DNA from: BM003 sp963699835
Lineage (GTDB): Bacteria; Pseudomonadota; Gammaproteobacteria; Steroidobacterales; BM003
Length of the DNA stretch: 64,000 nucleotides
Direction: 5' to 3'
Assembly: GCA_963699835.1 (NCBI GenBank)
Contig: CAVOVJ010000009.1
Coordinates: 124,001 to 188,000 of the forward strand
Shown: in pieces, positions 1-6,817 of the stretch
How the letters are laid out: each line of letters opens with the position of its first letter
Position numbering within the stretch: the stretch's first letter is position 1
The notes under the pieces: model-generated
Told to the model about the DNA's origin: nothing
Seen by the model: only the letters and a program-made list of their open reading frames with translations
Database searches by the model: none
Made by a program: the position numbers and the translations under genes

Positions 1-648
1 TATGAGGCGCCGGTGCGGATCTGGCACTGGACTCATGCGCTTTCGATCATCGTGCTTTCGATAACCGGGTATCTTATTGCCAACCCGCTTCCTTCCATCC
101 ATGGCGAAGCCAGCGATCATTTCATGATGGGCTACATGCGAATGATCCACTTTATCGCCGGCTACGTCTTTGCCATCGGGTTCGTAGTAAGGATCTACTG
201 GGCGTTCGTCGGCAACAGGTACTCGCGCGAGTTGTTTGTTCTGCCGATCTTCAATCGTGCCTGGTGGGCCGGGCTGTTGCATGAAATCAAGTACTACCTG
301 TTCCTGACCCGCGACGTTGAAAAGACCACGGGACACAACCCGCTGGCGCAGTCGGCGATGTGGGTTTTCAACGTAATCCTCGGGCTATTTATGATAATCA
401 GCGGGTTCGCGCTCTACGGCGAAGGTCTCGGTGTCGGTAGCTGGGCTGACAACCTGTTCGGCTGGCTGATTCCGCTGATGGGCAGTTCGCAAGAAGTCAA
501 AATGTGGCATACGCTCGGAATGTGGCTGTTCCTGGTTTTTTCGGTGATCCACATCTACATGGCGATTCGTGCCGACATCATGGGCCGAGAGAGCAGCGTC
601 AGCACGATCATGGGTGGCTGGCGTTTCTGGAAGGACGACCGGCCGTAG
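1..648 (+). CDS. hupC: Ni/Fe-hydrogenase b-type cytochrome subunit (5' partial)
   Basis: This is the inner-membrane cytochrome b that anchors an uptake [NiFe]-hydrogenase and passes electrons from H2 to the quinone pool (HyaC/HupC/CybH family). The frame is open from base 1 (YEAPVRIWHW), so the true start lies left of the window and 215 residues are visible. About four hydrophobic segments are seen. Histidines at about visible residues 9, 12, 50, 170 and 184 fall in or next to these helices and could bind two b hemes. The maturation genes follow on the same strand, and the structural small and large subunits should lie immediately upstream, outside the window. The family call is firm. The hydrogenase group cannot be told without the large subunit. 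Confidence 0.93.
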   Translation, partial: YEAPVRIWHWTHALSIIVLSITGYLIANPLPSIHGEASDHFMMGYMRMIHFIAGYVFAIGFVVRIYWAFVGNRYSRELFVLPIFNRAWWAGLLHEIKYYLFLTRDVEKTTGHNPLAQSAMWVFNVILGLFMIISGFALYGEGLGVGSWADNLFGWLIPLMGSSQEVKMWHTLGMWLFLVFSVIHIYMAIRADIMGRESSVSTIMGGWRFWKDDRP

Positions 649-664
649 CGCCGGATCCTGGCTG

Positions 665-1267
665 ATGGATATTGCCGACCAGAGCGCGGTGACCGACCCG
701 GTTCGTTATGACACCTTGATTCTCGGGCTCGGCAACGTCTTGTGGGCCGACGAAGGTTTTGGCGTACGCGCGGCGGAAGCGCTCAATGCGCGCTTCCGCT
801 TCGGCCCGGGGGTGCACGTAATGGACGGCGGCACCCAGGGGATTTTTTTGATCCCGATGGTGCGTTCCGCCGCTCAGCTCCTGATTCTCGATGCGGTCGA
901 TTACGGCCTCGAACCGGGCACGCTCAAGGTCGTGCTTGGCGACGATGTGCCGAGCTTTATGGGCGCGAAGAAAGTCAGTATGCACCAGGCGGGATTCCAG
1001 GAGGTCCTGATGTCGGCGAAGCTGACCGGCGACTTTCCGGATAAGATCGCGCTGGTCGGCGTCCAGCCGCAGCTACTCGATGACTATGGCGGGAGTCTGA
1101 CCGACCGGGTCAAGGCGCGCGTGCCGGACGCACTCGAGGCGGCGCTGGCGGTCCTGTCGGACTGGGGCGTCGCCTTTGAATCACGTTCCGAGCCGCTGGC
1201 CGAGTCCGACCTGATCGGGCCGGGCGCACTGGCCATCGACGGTTACGAAAGTGGCCGCCCGGTCTGA
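665..1267 (+). CDS. hupD: Hydrogenase maturation protease HupD/HyaD (peptidase M52)
   Basis: This endopeptidase removes the C-terminal peptide of the hydrogenase large subunit after nickel insertion. From the ATG at 665 it is 200 residues, a normal family length. The N-terminal motif GLGNVLWADEG carries Glu30, LLILDAVD carries Asp76 and SMHQAG carries His107. These correspond to the three Ni-sensing ligands known from E. coli HybD. An open extension upstream in the same frame overlaps hupC and was not used, because homology begins after residue 15. The gene starts 17 bp after hupC, consistent with one operon. It is an intact, canonical member, in contrast to the M52 homologue on the minus strand at 3778-4323. 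Confidence 0.93.
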   Translation: MDIADQSAVTDPVRYDTLILGLGNVLWADEGFGVRAAEALNARFRFGPGVHVMDGGTQGIFLIPMVRSAAQLLILDAVDYGLEPGTLKVVLGDDVPSFMGAKKVSMHQAGFQEVLMSAKLTGDFPDKIALVGVQPQLLDDYGGSLTDRVKARVPDALEAALAVLSDWGVAFESRSEPLAESDLIGPGALAIDGYESGRPV

Positions 1268-1282
1268 AGGAGACTAACGACC

Positions 1283-1702
1283 GTGACCCATGCATTGATC
1301 CAAAGACTGTTCGATGATTTCGGCTACCCGGAGATCGACCTCGATAACCACGCTGAGTTCGTCGACCGGGCCGGGGTCAACGTGTTGTTTTTTCCCGGCG
1401 ATCCGCAGCAGTATCGCGAGACGACCGATGTCGCCGTGGTGTTGCCGGAACTGGTCGCCGCGTTGGATGGGCGGTTGAGCGCGGGTGTCGTGAAACGCGA
1501 CCGCGATGTCGAAGTGGCATTACAGAAGCGCTACGGTTTTCGCCAGTGGCCGTGCCTCGTTTTCGTCCGCGAAGGCGGATATCTCGGTGCGCTCGAGCGG
1601 GTCCAGAACTGGTCCGAATATCTCGAAGACATCAATCAATTGATGCGGTCGGAAGCAAAGCGGCCACCTACGTTCAGTATCCCGCTGGTCGCGGAATCCT
1701 GA
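1283..1702 (+). CDS. hupG: HyaE/HupG-family hydrogenase accessory protein (thioredoxin-like)
   Basis: A 139-residue protein of the HyaE/HupG family, a thioredoxin-fold chaperone believed to act on the hydrogenase small subunit and its Tat export. It shows the family pattern: a short N-terminal helix, a VNVLFFPGDP strand region and RYGFRQWPCLVFVREGGY. It has no CxxC redox motif, which is normal for the family. The start is the GTG at 1283, placed 15 bp after hupD with AAGGAG upstream. It is followed by hupH, the usual partner. Function is inferred from family and context. Confidence 0.85.
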   Translation: MTHALIQRLFDDFGYPEIDLDNHAEFVDRAGVNVLFFPGDPQQYRETTDVAVVLPELVAALDGRLSAGVVKRDRDVEVALQKRYGFRQWPCLVFVREGGYLGALERVQNWSEYLEDINQLMRSEAKRPPTFSIPLVAES

Positions 1703-1736
1703 TGCCGCAACGGACCGCCATGGGGAGAGTAAGGCG

Positions 1737-2609
1737 ATGAAACTTGGTGACATTCCCGTCGTGATGATCGGGCCGGGAAGCCAGCCCATGGAAGAAGACG
1801 GCGCGCAGCTCGATTACATATCGATGCCGTCCGATATGGCGACATATTCGGCGCCGCTGACGCCGGAACCGGAGCAGGTCGAGAACCTGCTGGGCGCGCG
1901 CGAGGCCATGCGCTGGTTGCAGAAAACGCTGGATGGCTATCGTGAGGGCACGGATCCGGAGCTTGCGAATATTACCGGTCTGGATGCGGCGAATCGCGAC
2001 CTGGTCAACCAGATTCTTGGCGAGGGCGAGGTGAGCGCCCAGTACAACGGCGACTTCAGGGCGCGAATCCAGGAATCGGTGCTGGCCGGTGTATGGCGGA
2101 CGTTTTATCTGGACGCCGAGGACCGGATTACCCACGATTTGCTGGAGGTCGGACCGTCACCCTACCTGGCCCGGCTGCCGCTCGGCGGCAAGACCGCGGA
2201 CCAGGAAATGGCGCTGCCGGACGAGGTGCCGCCGGGTGTCATGAACGCGATGTCGCTGCTGACCGAGCTGCGCGACCACGCGCGCCGCTACACCCCGGGC
2301 GACCTGGCCCATGTGATCAATCTGACGCTGCTCCCGCTGTCCCCAGCCGATACCGGGTTCCTCGATGCGGTGCTCGGCACGGGTCCGGTCGAGATTTTGT
2401 CGCGGGGTTACGGCAACTGCCATGTCGGCAGTACCCGGTTCGGGAATGTCTGGCGGGTACGCTTCTACAATTCGATGAACAAGCTGATCCTCGACAGCAT
2501 CGAGATAATCGATCTGCCCCTGGTAGCGTGTGCGGCGGCGGAAGACATCGCCGATTCGGCGCAGCGGTTACGGGAAATTCTCGAGTCCTACTGGTCGCAG
2601 GACGCCTGA
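1737..2609 (+). CDS. hupH: HyaF/HupH-family hydrogenase expression protein
   Basis: A 290-residue protein of the HyaF/HupH family, which assists assembly of the hydrogenase small subunit. It begins with MKLGDIPVVMIGPGSQP, a typical N-terminus for the family. It then has a helical middle and a C-terminal part with GYGNCHVGSTR and VWRVRFYNSMNKLILDSIEI, a conserved stretch of the HupH C-terminal domain. Its position between hupG and the rubredoxin gene matches rhizobial and other proteobacterial hup operons. A ribosome site (GGGGAGAG) precedes the ATG. The length is normal. Confidence 0.9.
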   Translation: MKLGDIPVVMIGPGSQPMEEDGAQLDYISMPSDMATYSAPLTPEPEQVENLLGAREAMRWLQKTLDGYREGTDPELANITGLDAANRDLVNQILGEGEVSAQYNGDFRARIQESVLAGVWRTFYLDAEDRITHDLLEVGPSPYLARLPLGGKTADQEMALPDEVPPGVMNAMSLLTELRDHARRYTPGDLAHVINLTLLPLSPADTGFLDAVLGTGPVEILSRGYGNCHVGSTRFGNVWRVRFYNSMNKLILDSIEIIDLPLVACAAAEDIADSAQRLREILESYWSQDA

Positions 2610-2641
2610 GAGCGGCCTCGGTCGTCCGCCGGAGATTCGCC

Positions 2642-2857
2642 ATGGCTGGTTCCACGTTCGATGAAGATCTGCGCTTGCGGTTGCGTGATGACAGCCAGCT
2701 CGAGTGCCGCATTTGCTGGTATCTATACGATCCTGGCGAAGGCGACGCGATGGAGCAGATCCCGCCCGGCACGCCATTCTCCGCTCTGCCGGAGCACTGG
2801 CGCTGCCCGCAGTGCGACAACGGCAAGGACAGTTTCCTGCTCGTCGACGGCGGATGA
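2642..2857 (+). CDS. hupI: Rubredoxin, HupI type
   Basis: A 71-residue rubredoxin with one Fe(SCys)4 site formed by Cys22, Cys25, Cys55 and Cys58 (CRIC and CPQC motifs). Rubredoxins encoded inside hup operons (HupI, HoxR) are associated with hydrogenase assembly or protection when oxygen is present. The ATG at 2642 was chosen because the domain starts about ten residues later, and the longer open frame to the left overlaps hupH. The stop overlaps the next start (ATGA at 2854-2857), so translational coupling with hupJ is likely. Confidence 0.92.
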   Translation: MAGSTFDEDLRLRLRDDSQLECRICWYLYDPGEGDAMEQIPPGTPFSALPEHWRCPQCDNGKDSFLLVDGG

Positions 2858-3366
2858 GTGACCGGGTCGAAGCTGCACGGCAGGCACTGGTTAGCGCCTT
2901 TCGCGAGATTGACCAGCGCAGCGGGCGCGACATCCCGTTTTACAACGAACTTCTTTCTGTCGAAGCCGTCGGCTTTCAGGGATGGGACGGGCATGTGATC
3001 GGCGTGTTGATCACGCCCTGGTTCATGAACCTGATGGTGCTGCCCGGAGAATCCGACGACTGGGCCGGGTGCAGCGATGGCGATGTCCGCGAGTGGCAAC
3101 TGCCCTCCGGCAAATACCGGTTCGTCGCGGGCTTGCTCGACGGTCCAGGTGTAGGTTTCAGCGCGGCGCTGTTTACGACCGTCGAGGTCTTTCCGGATCA
3201 GGCCACGGCACGTGCGGTCGCCGCCGAGATCATGCAGCAGATATTTGCCGATCATCGCGAGCGGGACTCGCTTGGCGAGCCTGAAATCGGAGCCGGGACG
3301 GATGTGTTGCGGCAGCCGGTGAGCCGCCGCGGATTACTCCGCCGGCTTGCGTTGAAGCAGGACTGA
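2854..3366 (+). CDS. hupJ: HybE/HupJ-family [NiFe]-hydrogenase assembly chaperone
   Basis: A 170-residue member of the HybE/HupJ (HoxT) family, which helps prepare hydrogenase subunits before Tat export. Visible family features are NPLMV-like segments (here WFMNLMVLPGE), a central GKYRFVAG and an FPDQATARAVAAEIM helix. The C-terminal 35 residues are basic and less conserved. The start codon overlaps the rubredoxin stop. It is followed after 10 bp by hypA, so the structural accessory genes and the general Ni-Fe maturation genes appear to be co-transcribed. Confidence 0.85.
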   Translation: MSDRVEAARQALVSAFREIDQRSGRDIPFYNELLSVEAVGFQGWDGHVIGVLITPWFMNLMVLPGESDDWAGCSDGDVREWQLPSGKYRFVAGLLDGPGVGFSAALFTTVEVFPDQATARAVAAEIMQQIFADHRERDSLGEPEIGAGTDVLRQPVSRRGLLRRLALKQD

Positions 3367-3376
3367 AGGAGCCGCC

Positions 3377-3781
3377 ATGCATGAACTTTCGGTCTGCCTC
3401 GCGCTGATGCAACAGGTCGAGTCGATCGCGGCGCAACACGGTGCGCGCAGGGTTGAGACGATTTCACTGCGGATCGGGCCGTTGTCCGGTATCGAACCGG
3501 CGCTGCTCGAAAATGCCTTCCCGCTGGCCGCGACCGGCACCGTGGCGGATGGCGCCAGGCTGGCGATCGAGCACAGTGAGATCGTCGTCCGCTGTACCGA
3601 GTGTGGCGCGTGTTCCACGGTGGCACCGAACCGGCTTGTGTGCGGCGAGTGCGGCGATTTCCGGACCCGTCTCGAGAGCGGCGACGAAATGTTGCTGGCG
3701 AGCCTCGAACTGGCGGACATTGAAGGAAAAACGGCAGCCTCGGAGGCGGGCGCCAGTCCGGCACAAGCGGAACCGGGCTAG
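3377..3781 (+). CDS. hypA: Hydrogenase maturation nickel metallochaperone HypA
   Basis: HypA delivers nickel with HypB to the hydrogenase large subunit. The protein has 134 residues. The N-terminal MHE provides the known nickel site (His2). The zinc site is formed by Cys73, Cys76, Cys89 and Cys92 in two CxxC pairs. The C-terminal 20 residues are an Ala/Glu-rich tail beyond the usual end (about 113-118 residues). AAGGAG precedes the start. The stop overlaps by 4 bp the stop of the convergent minus-strand M52 homologue. Confidence 0.95.
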   Translation: MHELSVCLALMQQVESIAAQHGARRVETISLRIGPLSGIEPALLENAFPLAATGTVADGARLAIEHSEIVVRCTECGACSTVAPNRLVCGECGDFRTRLESGDEMLLASLELADIEGKTAASEAGASPAQAEPG

Positions 3782-4323
3782 GTCTGGCGGTCGTCGCTGC
3801 GGCTGATGCTCGGCTTGGTGCGGCCAGGTCGCGGGGCGACCGGCCCCGGGTCTTTCTCGTTGTTCCAGCGTTCGACGAGTTCGCGCGCAAGCGCGGCGGC
3901 CCAGGGCAATGCGCCGCTGACCGCGTTTACCGCGCCATTGTCGCTGCAATCGTCCTGGATACCTATCAGCGCCCGACGGATTGGGCCGGTGCCATGGATC
4001 CGGACCGTGTCGAGCAGCCGCGCCAGCGCGGTTTCCGTGGCACTCAAATCGGTGCGTTGCAGGTATTCGTCCATTTCCGGGCCGACAAGGCAACGTATTG
4101 TTCCCGGAGAGGCGCCGAACTGCGCGACATCGAAAACGATCAGGTGCCTGGCACCTGCCATGGGTTCGACGAGGGTCCTGAAGGGACCATCGAAGTCGAT
4201 GCAGGTAACACCGGGAAGACCCGGATGAAATCTACGAAAGGCCTGCAATGCACGGAGGCCGGCATCCCCGTCAGACCGTCCCGGGGATGCGATCCCGAGG
4301 ATGAGTGTCTGGTGCGGGAACAC
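3778..4323 (-). CDS. Divergent hydrogenase maturation protease homologue (M52 fold, nickel ligands degenerate)
   Basis: A 181-residue protein whose first 130 residues align without gaps to the HupD of this window at a constant offset of 11: GIASPGRSDGDAG with GLGNVLWADEGFG, LIVFDVAQFG with LLILDAVDYG, LSATETALARLL with VSMHQAGFQEVL, and IGIQDDCSD with VGVQPQLLDD. Asp65 matches the conserved Asp, but the Glu ligand position is Gly19 and the His ligand position is Thr96. It may therefore be a protease-fold protein that does not sense nickel, or a protease for another hydrogenase with different chemistry. It is on the opposite strand to the whole hup/hyp set and convergent with hypA. The Pro/Arg-rich C-terminus is unlike the family. 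Confidence 0.7.
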   Translation of the reverse strand: MFPHQTLILGIASPGRSDGDAGLRALQAFRRFHPGLPGVTCIDFDGPFRTLVEPMAGARHLIVFDVAQFGASPGTIRCLVGPEMDEYLQRTDLSATETALARLLDTVRIHGTGPIRRALIGIQDDCSDNGAVNAVSGALPWAAALARELVERWNNEKDPGPVAPRPGRTKPSISRSDDRQT

Positions 4324-4527
4324 GCCACGACCTTCCAGAGTAAAAAGGGGTTTCCGCAGATCCGCTGCGGGCCGTTCGTACAGTTTTTCTCAAGAGGAAC
4401 TTATAGTCTTTTGCCGCCCGGGAGTTGAATAGGGAATAGTACCTAGCGCATTGAGGTTAACTTTACAGCTATATTTACTGTCACTACGCAAGCATAAAAC
4501 TACAGGCCAAGGGGAGCGTGACCAGTT

Positions 4528-4752
4528 ATGTGTCTGGCCGTGCCAATGCAGATAAGGTCCATCGATGAATTCACCGCGACATGCGAGGCCAAGGGCGTGC
4601 AGCGTCAGGTCAGCCTGTTCATGATGCAGAATGAAGGCCTCGCACCGGGCGACCATGTGCTCGTCCATGTCGGTTATGCGATTCAGAAAGTGACCGAAGC
4701 CCAGGCGCGAAGCACCTGGGACCTGCTCGACGAGTTCGCGTTCAACGAATAG
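4528..4752 (+). CDS. hypC: HypC/HybG/HupF-family hydrogenase chaperone
   Basis: A 74-residue chaperone that carries the Fe(CN)2CO precursor with HypD to the large subunit. It starts MCLAVP, where Cys2 (exposed after Met removal) is the essential ligand. The motif GDHVLVHVGYAIQKV includes the conserved His47. It follows a 204-bp gene-free stretch, which probably holds the promoter for hypCBDFE, and precedes hypB by 61 bp. Only one HypC-family gene is seen here. No separate HupF is present within the window. Confidence 0.95.
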   Translation: MCLAVPMQIRSIDEFTATCEAKGVQRQVSLFMMQNEGLAPGDHVLVHVGYAIQKVTEAQARSTWDLLDEFAFNE

Positions 4753-4813
4753 AACGCGCTCTGGCCGCGACAAACGTTACGCCCCGGCCCCGGTTTGGGG
4801 AGAGGAACGTCCT

Positions 4814-5635
4814 ATGTGTGATACCTGCGGTTGCAATGTAACGCCGGGTAACCGGCACCTGGTTGAGTCCGGCGGCGCGCTGGAAAAGACGGCAGCCGGT
4901 TCGGAGTCGGTCGCCGTATTGAAGGGATTGCTCGATGCCAACGATCATCAGGCGGCCCACAACCGTGAGCATTTCGATCGTCGCGGCATTCTCGCGGTCA
5001 ATCTGATGTCCTCGCCGGGTGCGGGCAAGACGGCTTTGCTCGAGGCGACCGCGCAGGCGCTCGGTAACGATCTGCGGATGGCGGTTATCGAAGGCGACCT
5101 GGAGACCGAGAACGACGCTGAGCGAATCCGCGCCCAGGGTATCGCGGCGGTGCAGATAGCTACCGGCAGCGCCTGTCATCTCGACGCGCACATGGTGCAT
5201 GGCGCGTTGCACGATCTCGAACTCGATGGCATCGATATTGTGTTCATCGAGAACGTCGGCAACCTCGTCTGTCCGGCCAGTTTCGACCTCGGTCAGCATC
5301 TCAACGTGACCCTGCTTTCGGTACCCGAAGGCGACGACAAGCCGGCCAAGTATCCGGTGATGTTTCGCGCAGCCGATCTGCTGTTGCTGACCAAGATCGA
5401 TCTCGCGCCGATCCTGACCGACTTCGATGTCGAGCGCGCTACGCGTGCTTTTCGCCGGCTGGCCAACCCGGCGCCGGTTATGCATATTGCCGCGCGCAGC
5501 GGCGAAGGCTTGGCGCAGTGGCTGGGCTGGCTGACCGATCAGCTCGCAACCCAGCGCGATCGTATTCGCAGTGGTGCGAGTCTGCGTCCGGCGGTACAGC
5601 CCGACCGTATTCATCTGCACGGTGCGCACTCTTGA
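4814..5635 (+). CDS. hypB: Hydrogenase nickel incorporation GTPase HypB
   Basis: HypB is the GTPase that works with HypA in nickel insertion. It has 273 residues. The N-terminal MCDTCGC is the high-affinity nickel site known from E. coli HypB. The P-loop is SPGAGKT (residues 67-73), followed by EGDLETENDAERI, the metal-binding ATGSACHLDAHMV and the guanine-recognition LTKIDL. There is no histidine-rich nickel-storage loop. GGGGAGAGG precedes the ATG. The stop overlaps the TTG start proposed for hypD. Confidence 0.96.
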   Translation: MCDTCGCNVTPGNRHLVESGGALEKTAAGSESVAVLKGLLDANDHQAAHNREHFDRRGILAVNLMSSPGAGKTALLEATAQALGNDLRMAVIEGDLETENDAERIRAQGIAAVQIATGSACHLDAHMVHGALHDLELDGIDIVFIENVGNLVCPASFDLGQHLNVTLLSVPEGDDKPAKYPVMFRAADLLLLTKIDLAPILTDFDVERATRAFRRLANPAPVMHIAARSGEGLAQWLGWLTDQLATQRDRIRSGASLRPAVQPDRIHLHGAHS

Positions 5636-6750
5636 GTCTCAGCGCACGGCAGTGGCTCGACAGAATCCGGGCATTGCCGCTCGATGGTCCGGTCCGGATC
5701 ATGAATGTCTGCGGCGGGCATGAACGCTCGATTACCAGTGCCGGTTTGCGCGGCGCGCTGCCGGCCCAGGTCGAGCTGATCCCGGGTCCGGGTTGTCCGG
5801 TGTGCATTTGCCCGGAGGAGGATGTTTTCGAGGCGATGCAGCTGGCGCTGAATGAGGAGCTGACGCTGGTTGCGTTCGGCGACATGTTGCGGGTACCGGT
5901 CAATGTTCCGCGCAGCGAACCCCGCTCGCTCGAACAGGCCAAGGCTGCCGGCGCCGATATTCGTCCGATTGCGAGCCCGGCCGAGGCGGTTGCGATAGCA
6001 AGGCAAAGCCCGGAGCGCCCGGTCGTGTTTTTCGCCGCCGGCTTCGAAACGACGACGGCCCCGGTTGCCGCGATGCTGCGCCAGGGCGTACCGGACAATC
6101 TGTTAGTGCTGCTGTCGGGGCGATTGACCTGGCCCGCCGTGGCCATGCTGCTCGAGTCCGGAGCGGCCGGCTTCGACGCATTGATCGCGCCCGGACATGT
6201 TGCCACTGTCATGGGTCCGGAGGAGTGGAAGTTCGTTCCTGAGCGGCACCGGATACCGGCTGCGATAGCCGGGTTTACCCCGGAGAGCCTGCTGGCGGCG
6301 ATGTACTCGGTGCTGCGCCAGCGGCAGGAACGAAGCTGCTTCCTCGACAACTGCTACACCCAGGTGGTTCGGCCGGGCGGCAATCCCACGGCGCGTCGCT
6401 GGCTCGACGCCACGATGAAGGTGGTCGATGCGAAGTGGCGCGGCATCGGCGTAATACCGGCCTCGGGTTATGCTTTGCGCGACGCGTGTGGCGCCCACGA
6501 TGCGAGGCTGCAGTTGACGAGTTATGCCGACGACAGCCGCAAACGCGTGGGTGAAATGCCGGCCGGATGCGATTGTGCCCGCGTGGTGCTGGGGCAGATT
6601 TATCCCGACCAGTGTCGCTTGTACGGCGCGGGCTGCAATCCGCGCAGCCCGGTGGGGCCGTGCATGGTTTCCGATGAGGGTGCGTGCCGCATCTGGTGGT
6701 CGGGAGGCGTGCGCCAGCGCCGCGACGTGCCCGAGTGCTCGACCGGCTAG
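5632..6750 (+). CDS. hypD: Hydrogenase formation protein HypD
   Basis: HypD is a [4Fe-4S] protein that, with HypC, assembles the Fe(CN)2CO group. The likely start is the TTG at 5632, overlapping the hypB stop (TTGA) and giving 372 residues, the usual family size. An earlier in-frame ATG at 5518 would add 38 residues that are only an overlap with hypB. Conserved motifs are NVCGGHERSI, GPGCPVCICPEED and FAAGFETTTAP near the middle, with a Cys-rich C-terminal region (AGCDCARVV, YGAGCNPRSPVGPCMVS). The use of TTG is an inference from spacing and length. Confidence 0.93.
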   Translation: MSLSARQWLDRIRALPLDGPVRIMNVCGGHERSITSAGLRGALPAQVELIPGPGCPVCICPEEDVFEAMQLALNEELTLVAFGDMLRVPVNVPRSEPRSLEQAKAAGADIRPIASPAEAVAIARQSPERPVVFFAAGFETTTAPVAAMLRQGVPDNLLVLLSGRLTWPAVAMLLESGAAGFDALIAPGHVATVMGPEEWKFVPERHRIPAAIAGFTPESLLAAMYSVLRQRQERSCFLDNCYTQVVRPGGNPTARRWLDATMKVVDAKWRGIGVIPASGYALRDACGAHDARLQLTSYADDSRKRVGEMPAGCDCARVVLGQIYPDQCRLYGAGCNPRSPVGPCMVSDEGACRIWWSGGVRQRRDVPECSTG

Positions 6751-6817
6751 CGAGTCGGCGCGGTCTGGCAATGCCGATTGCAGAGGATGGCGCGTGCCCG
6801 ATGTGGCCAGAAATTAA

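Noticed and set aside
4742..5629. 295-codon open frame on the minus strand
   Set aside because: It is exactly antisense to hypB, has no recognisable family and its composition is that of a complementary-strand shadow in GC-rich DNA.
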